64,000 bases of DNA, taken from positions 1 to 64,000 of the forward strand of contig SVGA01000002.1 in NCBI GenBank assembly GCA_015056575.1, written 5' to 3'. Under the pieces are notes generated by a model. That model did no database searches and had not been told where the DNA came from. It saw only the letters and a list, made by a program, of their open reading frames with translations. A program made the translations under genes and the position numbers. This DNA is from Butyrivibrio sp. Its GTDB lineage: Bacteria > Bacillota > Clostridia > Lachnospirales > Lachnospiraceae. Positions 7,889 to 15,751 of this stretch are shown one piece after another. The first letter of the stretch is position 1. Each line of letters begins with the position of its first letter.

Positions 7889-9323
7889 ATCCGTATACCC
7901 TCTCTATTTTCACATCGTACCCGTATGTAGTCCCTACTCTTATCTCGGCGCAAAAGGTGTCCAGGCAGTAGTCCAGCCTGAAGTTCCTGTTGCCGGCGCT
8001 TTTTTTCACATCCATCTCGATAACGTCTCCCATCCGCTGCAGCTTTTCACCAAAGGGTGAAAAGAGAAGCCTGATCCTGAGGTAATCCTTGTAGTAAAGC
8101 CCTTCTCCCAGATCCCCGCCCTTTAGATGACTTCTGAAACCAAGCATATTTGATAGGCTAAGCCGCCAGGTGGCGTCGGATTTAAGGATGGGGACACGCC
8201 CTCCGGAAAAGAGAATGTTAAGGTCCGATATGCTCTCGGCAAAAGTCCAGGCAAAGAGAATAGAATACTTCACCGGGTCCAAAAGCTCAGGAACCATGAG
8301 CACCGCTGTAAGGACAGCAGCCACAGCCTCTGCCTCCGCGCATTTTTCGGGGTTGTTGAACAGATAGATCATATTGGAGGCTTCTCTCCAGAAAAGAAGA
8401 GATGCAGCCATTTTTTCAAGGTTTTTGTAGTCACTCCCCTGTCCGAAGATAAGGTACTCCAGCTGATATTTCAGCTTCGACTTCTCAAGCTCCTGACCGT
8501 ATCTTGAACATTTCTCGTAGAAATACTGCTCGATAAGCAACTTCTCCGAGGCAGAGATATCCTCAACGTCCAAAAGCCCGGTTCCCTTATTGAGTTTCCT
8601 GTGAGAGGGAAGGGAAGCCGGGTCCACCGCGGCCGTTGATATGCTTCCGGTATTTTTCAGAGCAAGGCTAAGCGGCCCAATGCCCTTTTGAGAATTCACC
8701 GCATCCGCCGGGTTTCCCAGGGTTATCTGCTCCTCCTCCCCCTCTTCGTTGATGATGGTGGGAAGCTCCATGCTGTCTATTGCCTCCTGATTGGCCGCAG
8801 CCATGGCCTCCACGTCTGTGGTATCAAGTCCGTTTCCCGAAACCATGCCTGCATTTGCCAGCACGTCAGTCATGAGCCCCTCCACCGGGTCCGCTCCCAT
8901 GTAAGCCAGGATCTGCCTTGCAAGCACGGAATAGTCGTTGTCCGTGGCAAAAGAGCTGCCGGTGACCTTAACATCCTCGCAGTACATGGAAGTTATGGTC
9001 TGAGCGTTTGTCAGTCTTCCCGCCCCGCTCCTGTCAAAGTTCTTCTGAACATAATGCCGAAGGTGCTCCTGTGTGTTTACTATGGATGGATTGGCCCTGC
9101 CGTAGGAGGTGTCCACCATAAGAAGGCCGTACTGCTCAAAGAGCTGCCTGTTATACTCCGCCAGCACGGAATTCATGGCTATGTCCGCCACACACTCCGT
9201 CTTCATCCTGACCGCCCCGATCCTTGCCCCCTGAAAAAGAGCCAGTATAAGAGACATGATCAGTGTTATGGTCAGAGATAAAAAGACGGTGAGGTATCCC
9301 TTAGTTCGTGATGACGCGCACAT
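7878..9323 (-). CDS. DUF5702 family Tad-locus protein
   Basis: 481 aa from the ATG that gives MCASSRTKGYLTVFLSL. The N-terminal KGYLTVFLSLTITLIMSLIL anchor followed by ARIGAVRMKTECVADIAMNS is characteristic of DUF5702. The frame is open upstream to 9464, but that extra part translates the leftover pilin DNA and element DNA out of frame, so I reject the longer start. The gene overlaps the end of the pilin remnant (stop at 9301). Its likely promoter lies with the missing upstream Tad genes, so expression may be lost. Confidence 0.75.
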   Translation of the reverse strand: MCASSRTKGYLTVFLSLTITLIMSLILALFQGARIGAVRMKTECVADIAMNSVLAEYNRQLFEQYGLLMVDTSYGRANPSIVNTQEHLRHYVQKNFDRSGAGRLTNAQTITSMYCEDVKVTGSSFATDNDYSVLARQILAYMGADPVEGLMTDVLANAGMVSGNGLDTTDVEAMAAANQEAIDSMELPTIINEEGEEEQITLGNPADAVNSQKGIGPLSLALKNTGSISTAAVDPASLPSHRKLNKGTGLLDVEDISASEKLLIEQYFYEKCSRYGQELEKSKLKYQLEYLIFGQGSDYKNLEKMAASLLFWREASNMIYLFNNPEKCAEAEAVAAVLTAVLMVPELLDPVKYSILFAWTFAESISDLNILFSGGRVPILKSDATWRLSLSNMLGFRSHLKGGDLGEGLYYKDYLRIRLLFSPFGEKLQRMGDVIEMDVKKSAGNRNFRLDYCLDTFCAEIRVGTTYGYDVKIERVYGYEE

Positions 9324-9411
9324 CTTGTCTGATCGCCTTAAATACGTCTTCCACAATGCCGGAAATCTGGTCCTTAAAAACGATGACCAGGCCGATGAGG
9401 ACCACGAACAT
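9301..9411 (-). pseudogene. Flp1-type pilin, 5' end removed by the element insertion
   Basis: The frame reads MFVVLIGLVIVFKDQISGIV and continues to ...VFKAIRQDVRVITN and stop. This matches the second half of the membrane helix and the tail of short Flp1-type pilins that normally precede DUF5702/TadE genes. The leader peptide, processing site and first half of the helix are missing. The sequence above 9411 does not continue the pilin frame and belongs to the element. The remaining 5' half and the Tad motor genes should lie beyond the far end of the element. Confidence 0.75.
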
Positions 9412-9496
9412 TTGTGGCGAGGGGGCTTAAAGCCAATAAAATCAATGCTTTTGACAGTATCCACAGTGTGTTTACAGTTCTCAAAATAGGGTCAAA

Positions 9497-9547
9497 GCGT
9501 CAATCTGACGTCAGGTTTCTTATCACTGTGACGTCGTTTTGACGTCA
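9497..9547. repeat. Left GACGTC box array
   Basis: TGACGTCA at 9506-9513, TGACGTCG at 9529-9536, TGACGTCA at 9540-9547, and a degenerate TGACGC (minus) at 9497-9502. Read on the minus strand the boxes are spaced 11, 23 and 11 bp. A matching array with spacing 11, 22, 11 lies on the plus strand at 53190-53241, in inverted orientation. The array is 86 bp from the flp1 junction. Confidence 0.8.
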
Positions 9548-9576
9548 AAAAGCCCCGACCGTTTAAGTCGAGGCTT
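9547..9576 (-). terminator. Terminator after the sigma-like gene
   Basis: Minus strand: AAGCCTCGAC-TTAAACG-GTCGGGGCTT followed by T residues, 10 bp after the stop codon at 9586. The T tract runs into the first GACGTC box. Confidence 0.85.
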
Positions 9577-9585
9577 CCTGTACCA

Positions 9586-10614
9586 TTACATATTGATTAA
9601 GTGATTAAGAATCGCCAACATATCTGTCTCTTCGAGATTCTTCTTTATAAAAGAGGCTTTCACATTTCTGTCGATTCTCCTGTAGGTGGTTTCTATATAA
9701 GTGGTAGAAACATATTCATCGAACTCAGAATTTGGAGCAATGCCGCTCTTAGGTCTTTCAATGACAATTCTTTCGTAGATTACCTTGTCCCTTGCTTCCG
9801 GTGATGCCTTACATAAGTCGATAAGCCTTTTATCACAGGCTATCTCTTTGTTAGTTGTTTCATCCAATCTAAGGCGGAGCGACTGCAAGTAAATATACAT
9901 CTCGTATTCGGGATAAATAGACATATCCTTCATAAAATCATCAATTATCCCTTGCTGCTCCACTGACGAATACTTAGCTTCTTTGTAATCAGCTTCATAC
10001 TCTGTTAAATCTTCAAGATATGACGCATCTTCCATTGCTGCCATGACATCCCAAATCTGGTCTTTTGAAAGTGTCATGGAATCGTTTGCCATGTGCTGAT
10101 TCTTCCAAATGTCATCCACTGTTATCACAGCCGAACCCTTTGCGGCAAGAAGAGCTGCCATAACCTTTTTTACGTGGCTCTCACGCTTCATCTCATATTC
10201 CTTGCGGCCACGCTTCATACCGATAACCTTCTTGGTTACACCAGGCACACGCGCTCTTACAAAGGCATCTATCGAGAATGTCTGACTTCCCTTCAAATAA
10301 GCAGGATTATTGAACTTATGGATATCCTTAAGAATTGCAAGTCTAAGCTCATTCTTATAATCGTCCTCATAATCGTCAAGCTTACCAGGTGTCATCTTAA
10401 TAACACGTCTCGTTTCTGTGCTAATGGTTTTTTCAAAAGCCTTGCACACTTCGTTCTCGATTTCTACCTTTTCTTCTAGTCCTACGGATGAAATCAACTG
10501 CGGATTTGCAATAGAAGCGCTATCATTTCTTAAAGCGCCTAAGATCGGAGACATCCTTGTAAGATAAGCTGTGGCAGTCTCCTTCTGTGGATCGAAAATA
10601 AACTGTTTTCTCAT
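9586..10614 (-). CDS. Sigma-70-like transcription factor of the element
   Basis: 342 aa. By eye, residues about 75-135 resemble sigma region 2 (LRLAILKDIHKFNNP then SQTFSIDAFVRARVPGVTKKV, like the 'IEKFDP..FSTYA..WIRQAI' core). Residues about 140-200 resemble region 3 (a helix, then ITVDDIWKN and LSKDQIWDVMAAM). A C-terminal helical part could serve as region 4. This is a distant similarity, not a certain assignment. The ATG is preceded by GGAGGTAAATAAT. A copy of the CGGATTAG-N9-TGCCCCAC promoter-like motif lies 22 bp upstream of the start codon, suggesting autoregulation. It is the last gene before the element end. Confidence 0.5.
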   Translation of the reverse strand: MRKQFIFDPQKETATAYLTRMSPILGALRNDSASIANPQLISSVGLEEKVEIENEVCKAFEKTISTETRRVIKMTPGKLDDYEDDYKNELRLAILKDIHKFNNPAYLKGSQTFSIDAFVRARVPGVTKKVIGMKRGRKEYEMKRESHVKKVMAALLAAKGSAVITVDDIWKNQHMANDSMTLSKDQIWDVMAAMEDASYLEDLTEYEADYKEAKYSSVEQQGIIDDFMKDMSIYPEYEMYIYLQSLRLRLDETTNKEIACDKRLIDLCKASPEARDKVIYERIVIERPKSGIAPNSEFDEYVSTTYIETTYRRIDRNVKASFIKKNLEETDMLAILNHLINM

Positions 10615-10636
10615 ATTATTTACCTCCTACTTGGTC

Positions 10637-10661
10637 GTGGGGCACGATTTGCCCTAATCCG
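10637..10661 (-). promoter_or_regulatory. Two-box element motif (copy 1, before the sigma-like gene)
   Basis: Minus strand CGGATTAG-N9-TGCCCCAC, ending 22 bp before the ATG at 10614. One mismatch to the consensus CGGATTAG-N9-TGTCCCAC found six more times in the element. Confidence 0.8.
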
Positions 10662-10972
10662 GAACTCCGGAAAAACTTTTCCGAGGTAAATATGGAAAAA
10701 TGAGTTATAAATAAAATTCTCTGTACAACGCCTCTTCCAATTTCCTCGGAAGAGCCGCAAAACGGAGGAACAAAAAAAAGAGCCTGCAAAACAGATCACC
10801 CTACATGGGTGTTCACTCCGTTTTGCAGGCTCTGTGCTATCCTTAACAGCCGAATGCCTTCTTATGAAGGTCATCCTTATTAGCTGATTAAGTGCATCTC
10901 GCTCTTAACAAACTCTTGGATTTCTCGCCGACCTTACGGTTCTGTCACGATAGTCCTCATTTCAGTATTAAA
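10662..10972. other. Intergenic region between the zinc-ribbon and sigma-like genes
   Basis: Holds the strong terminator at 10772-10833 and an 8-bp inverted repeat TTCCGAGG/CCTCGGAA (about 10680 and 10752). I find no plausible gene; short open frames lack ribosome binding sites. Confidence 0.6.
10772..10833 (-). terminator. Strong intrinsic terminator
   Basis: Minus strand: AGAGCCTGCAAAAC, a 27-nt loop with an inner hairpin ACACCCATGTAGGGTG, GTTTTGCAGGCTCT, then eight T. It isolates the sigma-like gene from upstream transcription. Confidence 0.93.
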
Positions 10973-11215
10973 TTAAATAAGTGCATTAAGCATTTGAAGC
11001 TTATCTTTACATGTTTCAAATTTGCTAAGATAGTCTTCGTCTTCAGTATTATTTTCCTCAAATGTTACTACGAATCCATTAACTACCCAGCCTCCAAATC
11101 TTGCATTACAGTCCTTATTCTTACAAATAAATCTATCCATACCAACTTCTGTTACTGTGGCACGGGTACCGCACTTAGGGCAACAAACAAACTTACCCCT
11201 GGTAACAACTTTCAT
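10973..11215 (-). CDS. Small zinc-ribbon protein
   Basis: 80 aa from the ATG at 11215, preceded by GGAGGTGAGAAGTTG. An upstream start giving 96 aa lacks such a site. It contains a four-cysteine ribbon, CCPKCG ... CKNKDCNARFGG (residues about 11-37), similar in layout to the 63-aa protein at 12049-12240. The acidic C-terminal tail has no recognisable domain. Small zinc ribbons of this kind often bind nucleic acids or partner proteins; function unknown. A degenerate version of the two-box motif (CGGATTTG-N9-GCCGTCCA) lies about 50 bp upstream. Confidence 0.65.
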   Translation of the reverse strand: MKVVTRGKFVCCPKCGTRATVTEVGMDRFICKNKDCNARFGGWVVNGFVVTFEENNTEDEDYLSKFETCKDKLQMLNALI

Positions 11216-11482
11216 CAACTTCTCACCTCCATCATCATTATTTTTCAATGACATGGACGGCAAAGGGAAACAAATCCGTCAATGAATTATAGCAGCCTAT
11301 GTTCTGTACTCCTCTATCGAGGGTGGGATAGCACAAAACCATGTGGAACCGCACTATCTGCTATACGCTCCTGCTGATCGCATATAGAACATTTGTTCTG
11401 CTATTAATATACATCTTTATGCTAAAAACATCAATATGAATGCGAACATATTTTCGATTTATCTTATCCCTTATCCATCCTC

Positions 11483-11947
11483 TTATTTTGTTATCCTATA
11501 CATTTGTGCTCTATTAACGCTTCTTTTAGGCTCTCCGTCTGGCTTTTTTATAGCTTCAACTCTTCTATAAATCCCCCATCCATTCTTAACATTAGAAGAA
11601 AACAATCTTCCTATAGTTGCTCTATTCATCGCCGGTTTGCCATCTGCTACCATGTGTATTTTTCTAAAGGTTTCAGAAGCTGTAAGCAAATCAAATTCAA
11701 TGTCTCTATCAGGATCCGCATCCTTTTCTTTGATTTTTAATTCAATAAAGGTCTCTACCTCTTTGAATATGTCATCATAAAACGCTTGAACTGGAGGTTT
11801 TTCCTCTTCGGAATATTTACCATAGTATTTCTGTAATATCTCCACAGTTAGCTCGCTGACACTACATTTCTTTAATTTTGCCTCGTTCTCTAAGAGTTCT
11901 TTTATATCATCCGGCGGATAAACTTGTATTCTTTCCATGTGTTCCAT
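11483..11947 (-). CDS. Ribbon-helix-helix regulator
   Basis: 154 aa. Residues 4-45 (ERIQVYPPDDIKELLENEAK then KKCSVSELTVEILQKYYG) have the beta-strand, helix, helix pattern of RHH/CopG-type DNA-binding proteins. The C-terminal 100 residues are unrecognised. The gene sits directly behind a consensus promoter (12000-12028) flanked by two copies of a GGKTRACTTACGCGA box, so autoregulation is likely. It may act on other element promoters, because TAACTTACG also occurs in the cassettes near 22595 and 34515. Confidence 0.7.
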   Translation of the reverse strand: MEHMERIQVYPPDDIKELLENEAKLKKCSVSELTVEILQKYYGKYSEEEKPPVQAFYDDIFKEVETFIELKIKEKDADPDRDIEFDLLTASETFRKIHMVADGKPAMNRATIGRLFSSNVKNGWGIYRRVEAIKKPDGEPKRSVNRAQMYRITK

Positions 11948-11965
11948 TCCTCCTTCTTGACTTGT

Positions 11966-12030
11966 TTATCGCGTAAGTTACCCGAAATCTGATGAGACTA
12001 TATTATCATTGTCCTTCGCGTAAGTCAACC
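11966..12030 (-). promoter_or_regulatory. Sigma-A promoter with twin operator boxes
   Basis: Minus strand: -35 TTGACT (12023-12028), 17-bp spacer, -10 TAATAT (12000-12005). Box A GGTTGACTTACGCGA overlaps the -35. Box B GGGTAACTTACGCGA lies just downstream of the expected start point (about 11969-11983). 13 of 15 positions match. Confidence 0.85.
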
Positions 12031-12048
12031 GACACTTTCAAAAAAACA

Positions 12049-12240
12049 TTAAGACGCGTTCTCTTGCTTTTCTACAGCTTCATAGCGAATCTGTCCACTC
12101 TTAATAAAAACATTCCACTTCTTTAAACACTTTGTATTAGTGCAGATAATTTCAATATCACCATTATCCGCCCTAAGCAGAACCTTCCCACACTTGGGAC
12201 AAGTAACTACCAATTTGTTATCATTAAACTCTTTTAACAT
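12049..12240 (-). CDS. Small zinc-ribbon protein
   Basis: 63 aa from the ATG at 12240, preceded by GGAGGTGGC; an upstream start (75 aa) has no site of its own. Contains CPKCGK and CTNTKC, a complete four-cysteine ribbon at residues about 13-40, followed by aromatic/basic residues. It resembles the neighbouring 80-aa protein in design but not closely in sequence. Possibly a Com-like RNA/DNA-binding regulator; function unknown. Confidence 0.65.
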   Translation of the reverse strand: MLKEFNDNKLVVTCPKCGKVLLRADNGDIEIICTNTKCLKKWNVFIKSGQIRYEAVEKQENAS

Positions 12241-12344
12241 GCCACCACCTCCAGCAAATAATTCTATAAACTGCATATAATCAAGAGTTCAGCGCTGTAT
12301 CTCTCTTTTGATGATACGAGCATAGCATAATAAAATACCCTTTT

Positions 12345-12359
12345 CGAAACACGCCGTGT
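12345..12359. repeat. Palindromic operator-like repeat, copy 1
   Basis: CGAAACACGCCGTGT, containing the perfect palindrome ACACG-C-CGTGT. An identical 15-bp copy lies 78 bp away at 12423-12437. Confidence 0.85.
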
Positions 12360-12363
12360 CACG

Positions 12364-12408
12364 AAAAAAGCGGCTTACAGAGATGTTTTTCTCCATAAAC
12401 CGCTTTAT
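12364..12408 (-). terminator. Intrinsic terminator between the two palindromic repeats
   Basis: Minus strand AAGCGGTTTA ... TAAGCCGCTT with inner GGAGA/TCTCT pairing, then a T run. It follows the ImmA-type gene (stop at 12453). Confidence 0.8.
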
Positions 12409-12422
12409 CAATATCATATTCT

Positions 12423-12437
12423 CGAAACACGCCGTGT
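12423..12437. repeat. Palindromic operator-like repeat, copy 2
   Basis: Identical CGAAACACGCCGTGT, 16 bp beyond the ImmA-type stop codon. Likely binding site of a regulator; the ImmA-HTH protein encoded next door is a candidate by position only. Confidence 0.85.
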
Positions 12438-12452
12438 TTTAAAAAAATTTAT

Positions 12453-14342
12453 TTATTTTGTAAGAGCTTCTAATCCCATTTCCATAAGCTGGGCATTACA
12501 ATATTCAACATCAAAATCATACATAGTCTCCAGAATCTTTCTGTAAATCATTTCGTTTGGATTTGAGATTCTAAGAGGAGCACCTGCTGATTGTAAAAAC
12601 TTCTCACTCACTGATGGCGGAAGATTCATCCCTATGCTCAGTACAACAAGGTTTTTTACTGAAATACTTACAGTTCCACGCAACCACCTCTGTATCTGGC
12701 TCTTTTCTAATCCCACTCTTTCTGCAAGTCCTTCTGAATCAATCCCTCTCTTGTCCATAAGGAAACTCAAGGATTTAGGGAAACTTCCCGGCATAGAATC
12801 CAATGCGTCATCTTCCCATTCGGCATCTGCCTTCATAGCCGCAAGTCTTTCTGCAGCATCCTCTATCTCTGCATTTAGCGGGCATTGATTAAATGATACG
12901 ATAGAACAATATTCTGCAACGGCCTTGGCATACATAGCATCCTGCATATACTCGTAGGTGCTATAGCGGCTTTGATCAAATTGCCTGTCAAAGACAAGAC
13001 AACACTCATCCATATGCTCTTTTGCGTAGTGAGTGAGTACAAGCTGACCGCCCATTTTCATTACATATTTGGGATCTCTGATACAAACATGGTTATCCAC
13101 AAATACGTAATATCCCTTTGCTACCTGCTCCTGTAGCTTGGGATTAGATATACATGCAATGGAAAAATCAAGGAAACTTACATCAAAGGTCTGTCCCTTC
13201 TTCAAACTTCCTTCTTTAAATGAATAATTACCAATAAATCTGTCATCGACATATGTATAAATTCCCTGGGCTTTTTCATATCCAAGGTCGATAAGTCTTA
13301 GTTTTGCAGATACATTTGATACATCAAAGAAAGCTGCAAAATCAAATATCACACTCTGCAAGATTTCAGTATCAGATGCTTCTGGTGAATTATTCCTATA
13401 TCCTGAAATCAGTTCCTCTGCTTTCCTCTTAGCTGGTTCGTATGGCATAAGCAGTCTTGGAGCTATTCCATTTGCCTGCCATTCCATCCAATCCAAGGGT
13501 TCCCATTTGTCTTTCTTTTTAGCGCTTTCTCTTGTCCAGCAGTAATGATAGTTACCCTTCTCAGTGTAAAGCCTTATGAAATCATGGAACCTCTTATGAT
13601 AATGCCAATGAACACACTCGTGTGCAACAGTATTATTCTTGGAGCCGATATTACGCATGAAATATACTTTCGGATCCAAAAATATAGTTCCCTTATTAAC
13701 CCGTCTTGATTTATAATCTCCAACTTCATCATCATAATAAGTGGTTTCCATATCAGCAAAAAATACTTCTCCGAACGCCCCACCATTATGGGTAATCTGA
13801 ACTTCCTCAACCTTAAGACCCATCCGTCTTGCAAGTTCATTGACATCTATGCGCATCGGTTCCGCCAATGCTTCCGGATAATACATTGAAAGAATTTCCG
13901 TAGCAGCTTTATCAAATTCAGCTTTCGGAATCACTGGTACAAGATTGTTATCGAGTTTGTTTCGCGATAAATTCTTCTTTCCACAGTATTTTTCAATGTT
14001 TTCAATATGAAAATCCTTTAGCTCATCGTCAAAAACCACATAGCCTTCCAGACGATACCACTCAGAAGTGTCATCGTCATGCCTGTAATTTCTAATAGTC
14101 TCATAAACATAGATAGATGCCTCTACTAATATTTCGAGGTCAATCCTATCACCGTCCCCCATCGTAGGATGAATAACCTTGATAGAATAGCTATCCAGTT
14201 CTGCCTCATCAGGAGTTTCGATTTCCTGATAATCTCCTTCAAGTTCCTGAGGATGCTCCTCAATATAGCTTGCCAATTCGTTAAATATCTCGTCATCAAA
14301 CCTATCTTTGATGACGTCTTCAAAATAACCCTGTCCCGCCAT
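12453..14342 (-). CDS. ImmA/IrrE-type metallopeptidase with C-terminal HTH
   Basis: 629 aa. The zincin motif AHECVHWHYH is at about residues 240-249, and the region before it (ELARRMGLKVEEV) is typical of ImmA/IrrE (COG2856) peptidases. Near residue 530 there is an XRE-like helix-turn-helix: LMDKRGIDSEGLAERVGLEK then SQIQRWLRGTVSISVKNL. ImmA enzymes cleave phage/ICE repressors to trigger excision. This one is much longer than simple ImmA (about 150-270 aa) and carries its own HTH, so it may combine protease and regulator. The start ATG is preceded by GGAGGTTAAATA. Confidence 0.8.
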   Translation of the reverse strand: MAGQGYFEDVIKDRFDDEIFNELASYIEEHPQELEGDYQEIETPDEAELDSYSIKVIHPTMGDGDRIDLEILVEASIYVYETIRNYRHDDDTSEWYRLEGYVVFDDELKDFHIENIEKYCGKKNLSRNKLDNNLVPVIPKAEFDKAATEILSMYYPEALAEPMRIDVNELARRMGLKVEEVQITHNGGAFGEVFFADMETTYYDDEVGDYKSRRVNKGTIFLDPKVYFMRNIGSKNNTVAHECVHWHYHKRFHDFIRLYTEKGNYHYCWTRESAKKKDKWEPLDWMEWQANGIAPRLLMPYEPAKRKAEELISGYRNNSPEASDTEILQSVIFDFAAFFDVSNVSAKLRLIDLGYEKAQGIYTYVDDRFIGNYSFKEGSLKKGQTFDVSFLDFSIACISNPKLQEQVAKGYYVFVDNHVCIRDPKYVMKMGGQLVLTHYAKEHMDECCLVFDRQFDQSRYSTYEYMQDAMYAKAVAEYCSIVSFNQCPLNAEIEDAAERLAAMKADAEWEDDALDSMPGSFPKSLSFLMDKRGIDSEGLAERVGLEKSQIQRWLRGTVSISVKNLVVLSIGMNLPPSVSEKFLQSAGAPLRISNPNEMIYRKILETMYDFDVEYCNAQLMEMGLEALTK

Positions 14343-14360
14343 ACATTATTTAACCTCCGA

Positions 14361-14588
14361 CTACATATAATCATATGGTGATTTTTTTGCTTTTACTCCT
14401 GTTGATATAGATGCCTCTGCCTCATCCCTAGAGACAAATAGTCTGTGCTCTTTCACTTTTATACCACCACCAGAATCCTTGAACCGTATAAGATACATGC
14501 CTCCGGAACAGTTTTTTATCTCTACTTCTCGAATAATCCTATTGGATTCAATAATATAAGCTGTATCTCCTGCTTTCAGTTTTGCCAT
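14361..14588 (-). CDS. Small protein, KOW/SH3-like by eye
   Basis: 75 aa, MAKLKAGDTAYIIESNRIIR start. The short beta-rich pattern with GDxxYI and LIRF suggests a small barrel, as in KOW or Tudor-like folds, but there is no firm match. It sits 18 bp before the ImmA-type gene and just after another small gene, so the three are probably cotranscribed. Confidence 0.55.
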   Translation of the reverse strand: MAKLKAGDTAYIIESNRIIREVEIKNCSGGMYLIRFKDSGGGIKVKEHRLFVSRDEAEASISTGVKAKKSPYDYM

Positions 14589-14598
14589 AGCATTACCC

Positions 14599-14814
14599 CT
14601 AGTACTTCACAACTATCTGATTTGCCTCTTCCTCTGTAATATCCTCATAATCCCAGTCTTCACCACAGAATATACACAGAGCCTCTCTTTCTTCATGCCA
14701 TGTTCCGTCAGTATTCTTTCTCTCCATAAGCCCTCTATTGTACCTATAAACACGTTCAGCAGTCATATTTTCACGGTCATATTCATATGCTATCCAAAAC
14801 TTTTCATTTGACAT
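14599..14814 (-). CDS. Small acidic hypothetical protein
   Basis: 71 aa, aromatic and acidic (FWIAYEYDRENMTAERVYRY, CIFCGEDWDYEDITEEEANQ). One CxxC is present. No recognised family. It is the first gene of a three-gene unit with the 75-aa and ImmA-type genes. An inverted repeat TATAGGTA/TACCTATA lies 30-60 bp upstream. Confidence 0.55.
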   Translation of the reverse strand: MSNEKFWIAYEYDRENMTAERVYRYNRGLMERKNTDGTWHEEREALCIFCGEDWDYEDITEEEANQIVVKY

Positions 14815-14844
14815 CTACCATTATCTCCAATCATGACATGTCGC

Positions 14845-14873
14845 TATAGGTATACTTTTCCAACCTACCTATA
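14845..14873. repeat. Inverted repeat upstream of the ImmA unit
   Basis: TATAGGTA (14845-14852) and TACCTATA (14866-14873), perfect 8-bp arms with a 13-bp centre. A possible operator for the divergent control region; no promoter could be fixed with confidence. Confidence 0.5.
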
Positions 14874-15002
14874 ATATGACACATGACCTATCCCTTAAAA
14901 CGGACTTTGAACTGGTTCCGGTACGAATTTTTGTTTATGACTAATATATTTATATCGTCATATTTCTTAAGGTTAATTATAACAAACGCTATTCTTTTAC
15001 GC

Positions 15003-15034
15003 ATTAAAAGAGCCCCGTTTCCGGAGCCCTTTTG
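15003..15034 (-). terminator. Terminator of the Tad/T4SS operon
   Basis: Minus strand AAAAGGGCTCCGGAAACGGGGCTCTTTTAATG, a GGGCTCCG/CGGGGCTC type hairpin with A and T flanks, starting 7 bp after the stop codon at 15041. Confidence 0.85.
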
Positions 15035-15040
15035 CATAGG

Positions 15041-15751
15041 TTATTTCTGATAAATATGGATCTCGCCATAGTTGATCGCACGGTTCATGTTCTCAATCTC
15101 GGCAGCCTTTACATAGACGGTAAAGCTCTGGGCTACCCCTTCCTCCGTAGTAAGCTCATTGCCAGAAGAATCAAATGCTCCTGCCACGTATACATCTTCC
15201 ACGTATAGAGTGAGCTCATCTGTTGCAGGGTCAACTGCATATACATCAATGATTGCTCCCTCCCTTAGCTTTCCGTTTACGCCCTTATCGAAGTTTGAAA
15301 CTGCGATACTTGTGATCTCATACCCGGACTTATATTTATCAAGCCTTGCATCTGTGGGCTTGATATTACCGGAGTAAAGGATCTGACCGCTTCCAATGGG
15401 GATATTGGTATAAAATCCTTTTTCTTTTAAATCCTTAAGAGACGTATAGGCATTCTCTGCTACTGCATTCCCGTCTACCTGGATCACATCAAAATACTGG
15501 TCAACTTCATCCGGTGTGATATAGGCGTTTACCCTGATATCCTGACTGGCTACAACCACATTCTTAAGAAGGGTTTCACGCTCTGTCATCTTATCCATCA
15601 CAAGATAAATTGCTGCCACAAGTACCGCTGTAATAAGGAGCGGTACAAGTACGATCTTTACAATCCCCGGAGCTTTTACCTGCTTCTTTTCTTTCTTTTC
15701 CTTTTTCGCCTGCTTAGGGGCTTCTTTTACATTAACCTTTTTCTCAAACAT
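15041..15751 (-). CDS. SAF-domain pilus assembly protein (CpaB/RcpC-like)
   Basis: 236 aa. A lysine-rich cytosolic tail (1-28) and one membrane segment (30-50) are followed by an extracytoplasmic SAF domain (VVASQDIRVNAYITPDEVDQ, GSGQILYSGNI). CpaB/RcpC proteins act in Tad pilus systems at or outside the membrane. It overlaps the preceding gene by one base and is the last gene before a terminator. Length is normal for Gram-positive versions. Confidence 0.75.
   Translation of the reverse strand: MFEKKVNVKEAPKQAKKEKKEKKQVKAPGIVKIVLVPLLITAVLVAAIYLVMDKMTERETLLKNVVVASQDIRVNAYITPDEVDQYFDVIQVDGNAVAENAYTSLKDLKEKGFYTNIPIGSGQILYSGNIKPTDARLDKYKSGYEITSIAVSNFDKGVNGKLREGAIIDVYAVDPATDELTLYVEDVYVAGAFDSSGNELTTEEGVAQSFTVYVKAAEIENMNRAINYGEIHIYQK

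Noticed and set aside
9324-9464. N-terminal extension of the DUF5702 protein
   Set aside because: The extra 47 codons translate pilin and element DNA out of frame; family members begin near the membrane anchor.
11264-11300. Eighth copy of the two-box motif before the 80-aa zinc-ribbon gene
   Set aside because: CGGATTTG is present with a 9-bp spacer but the second box (GCCGTCCA) matches poorly; not counted as a copy.
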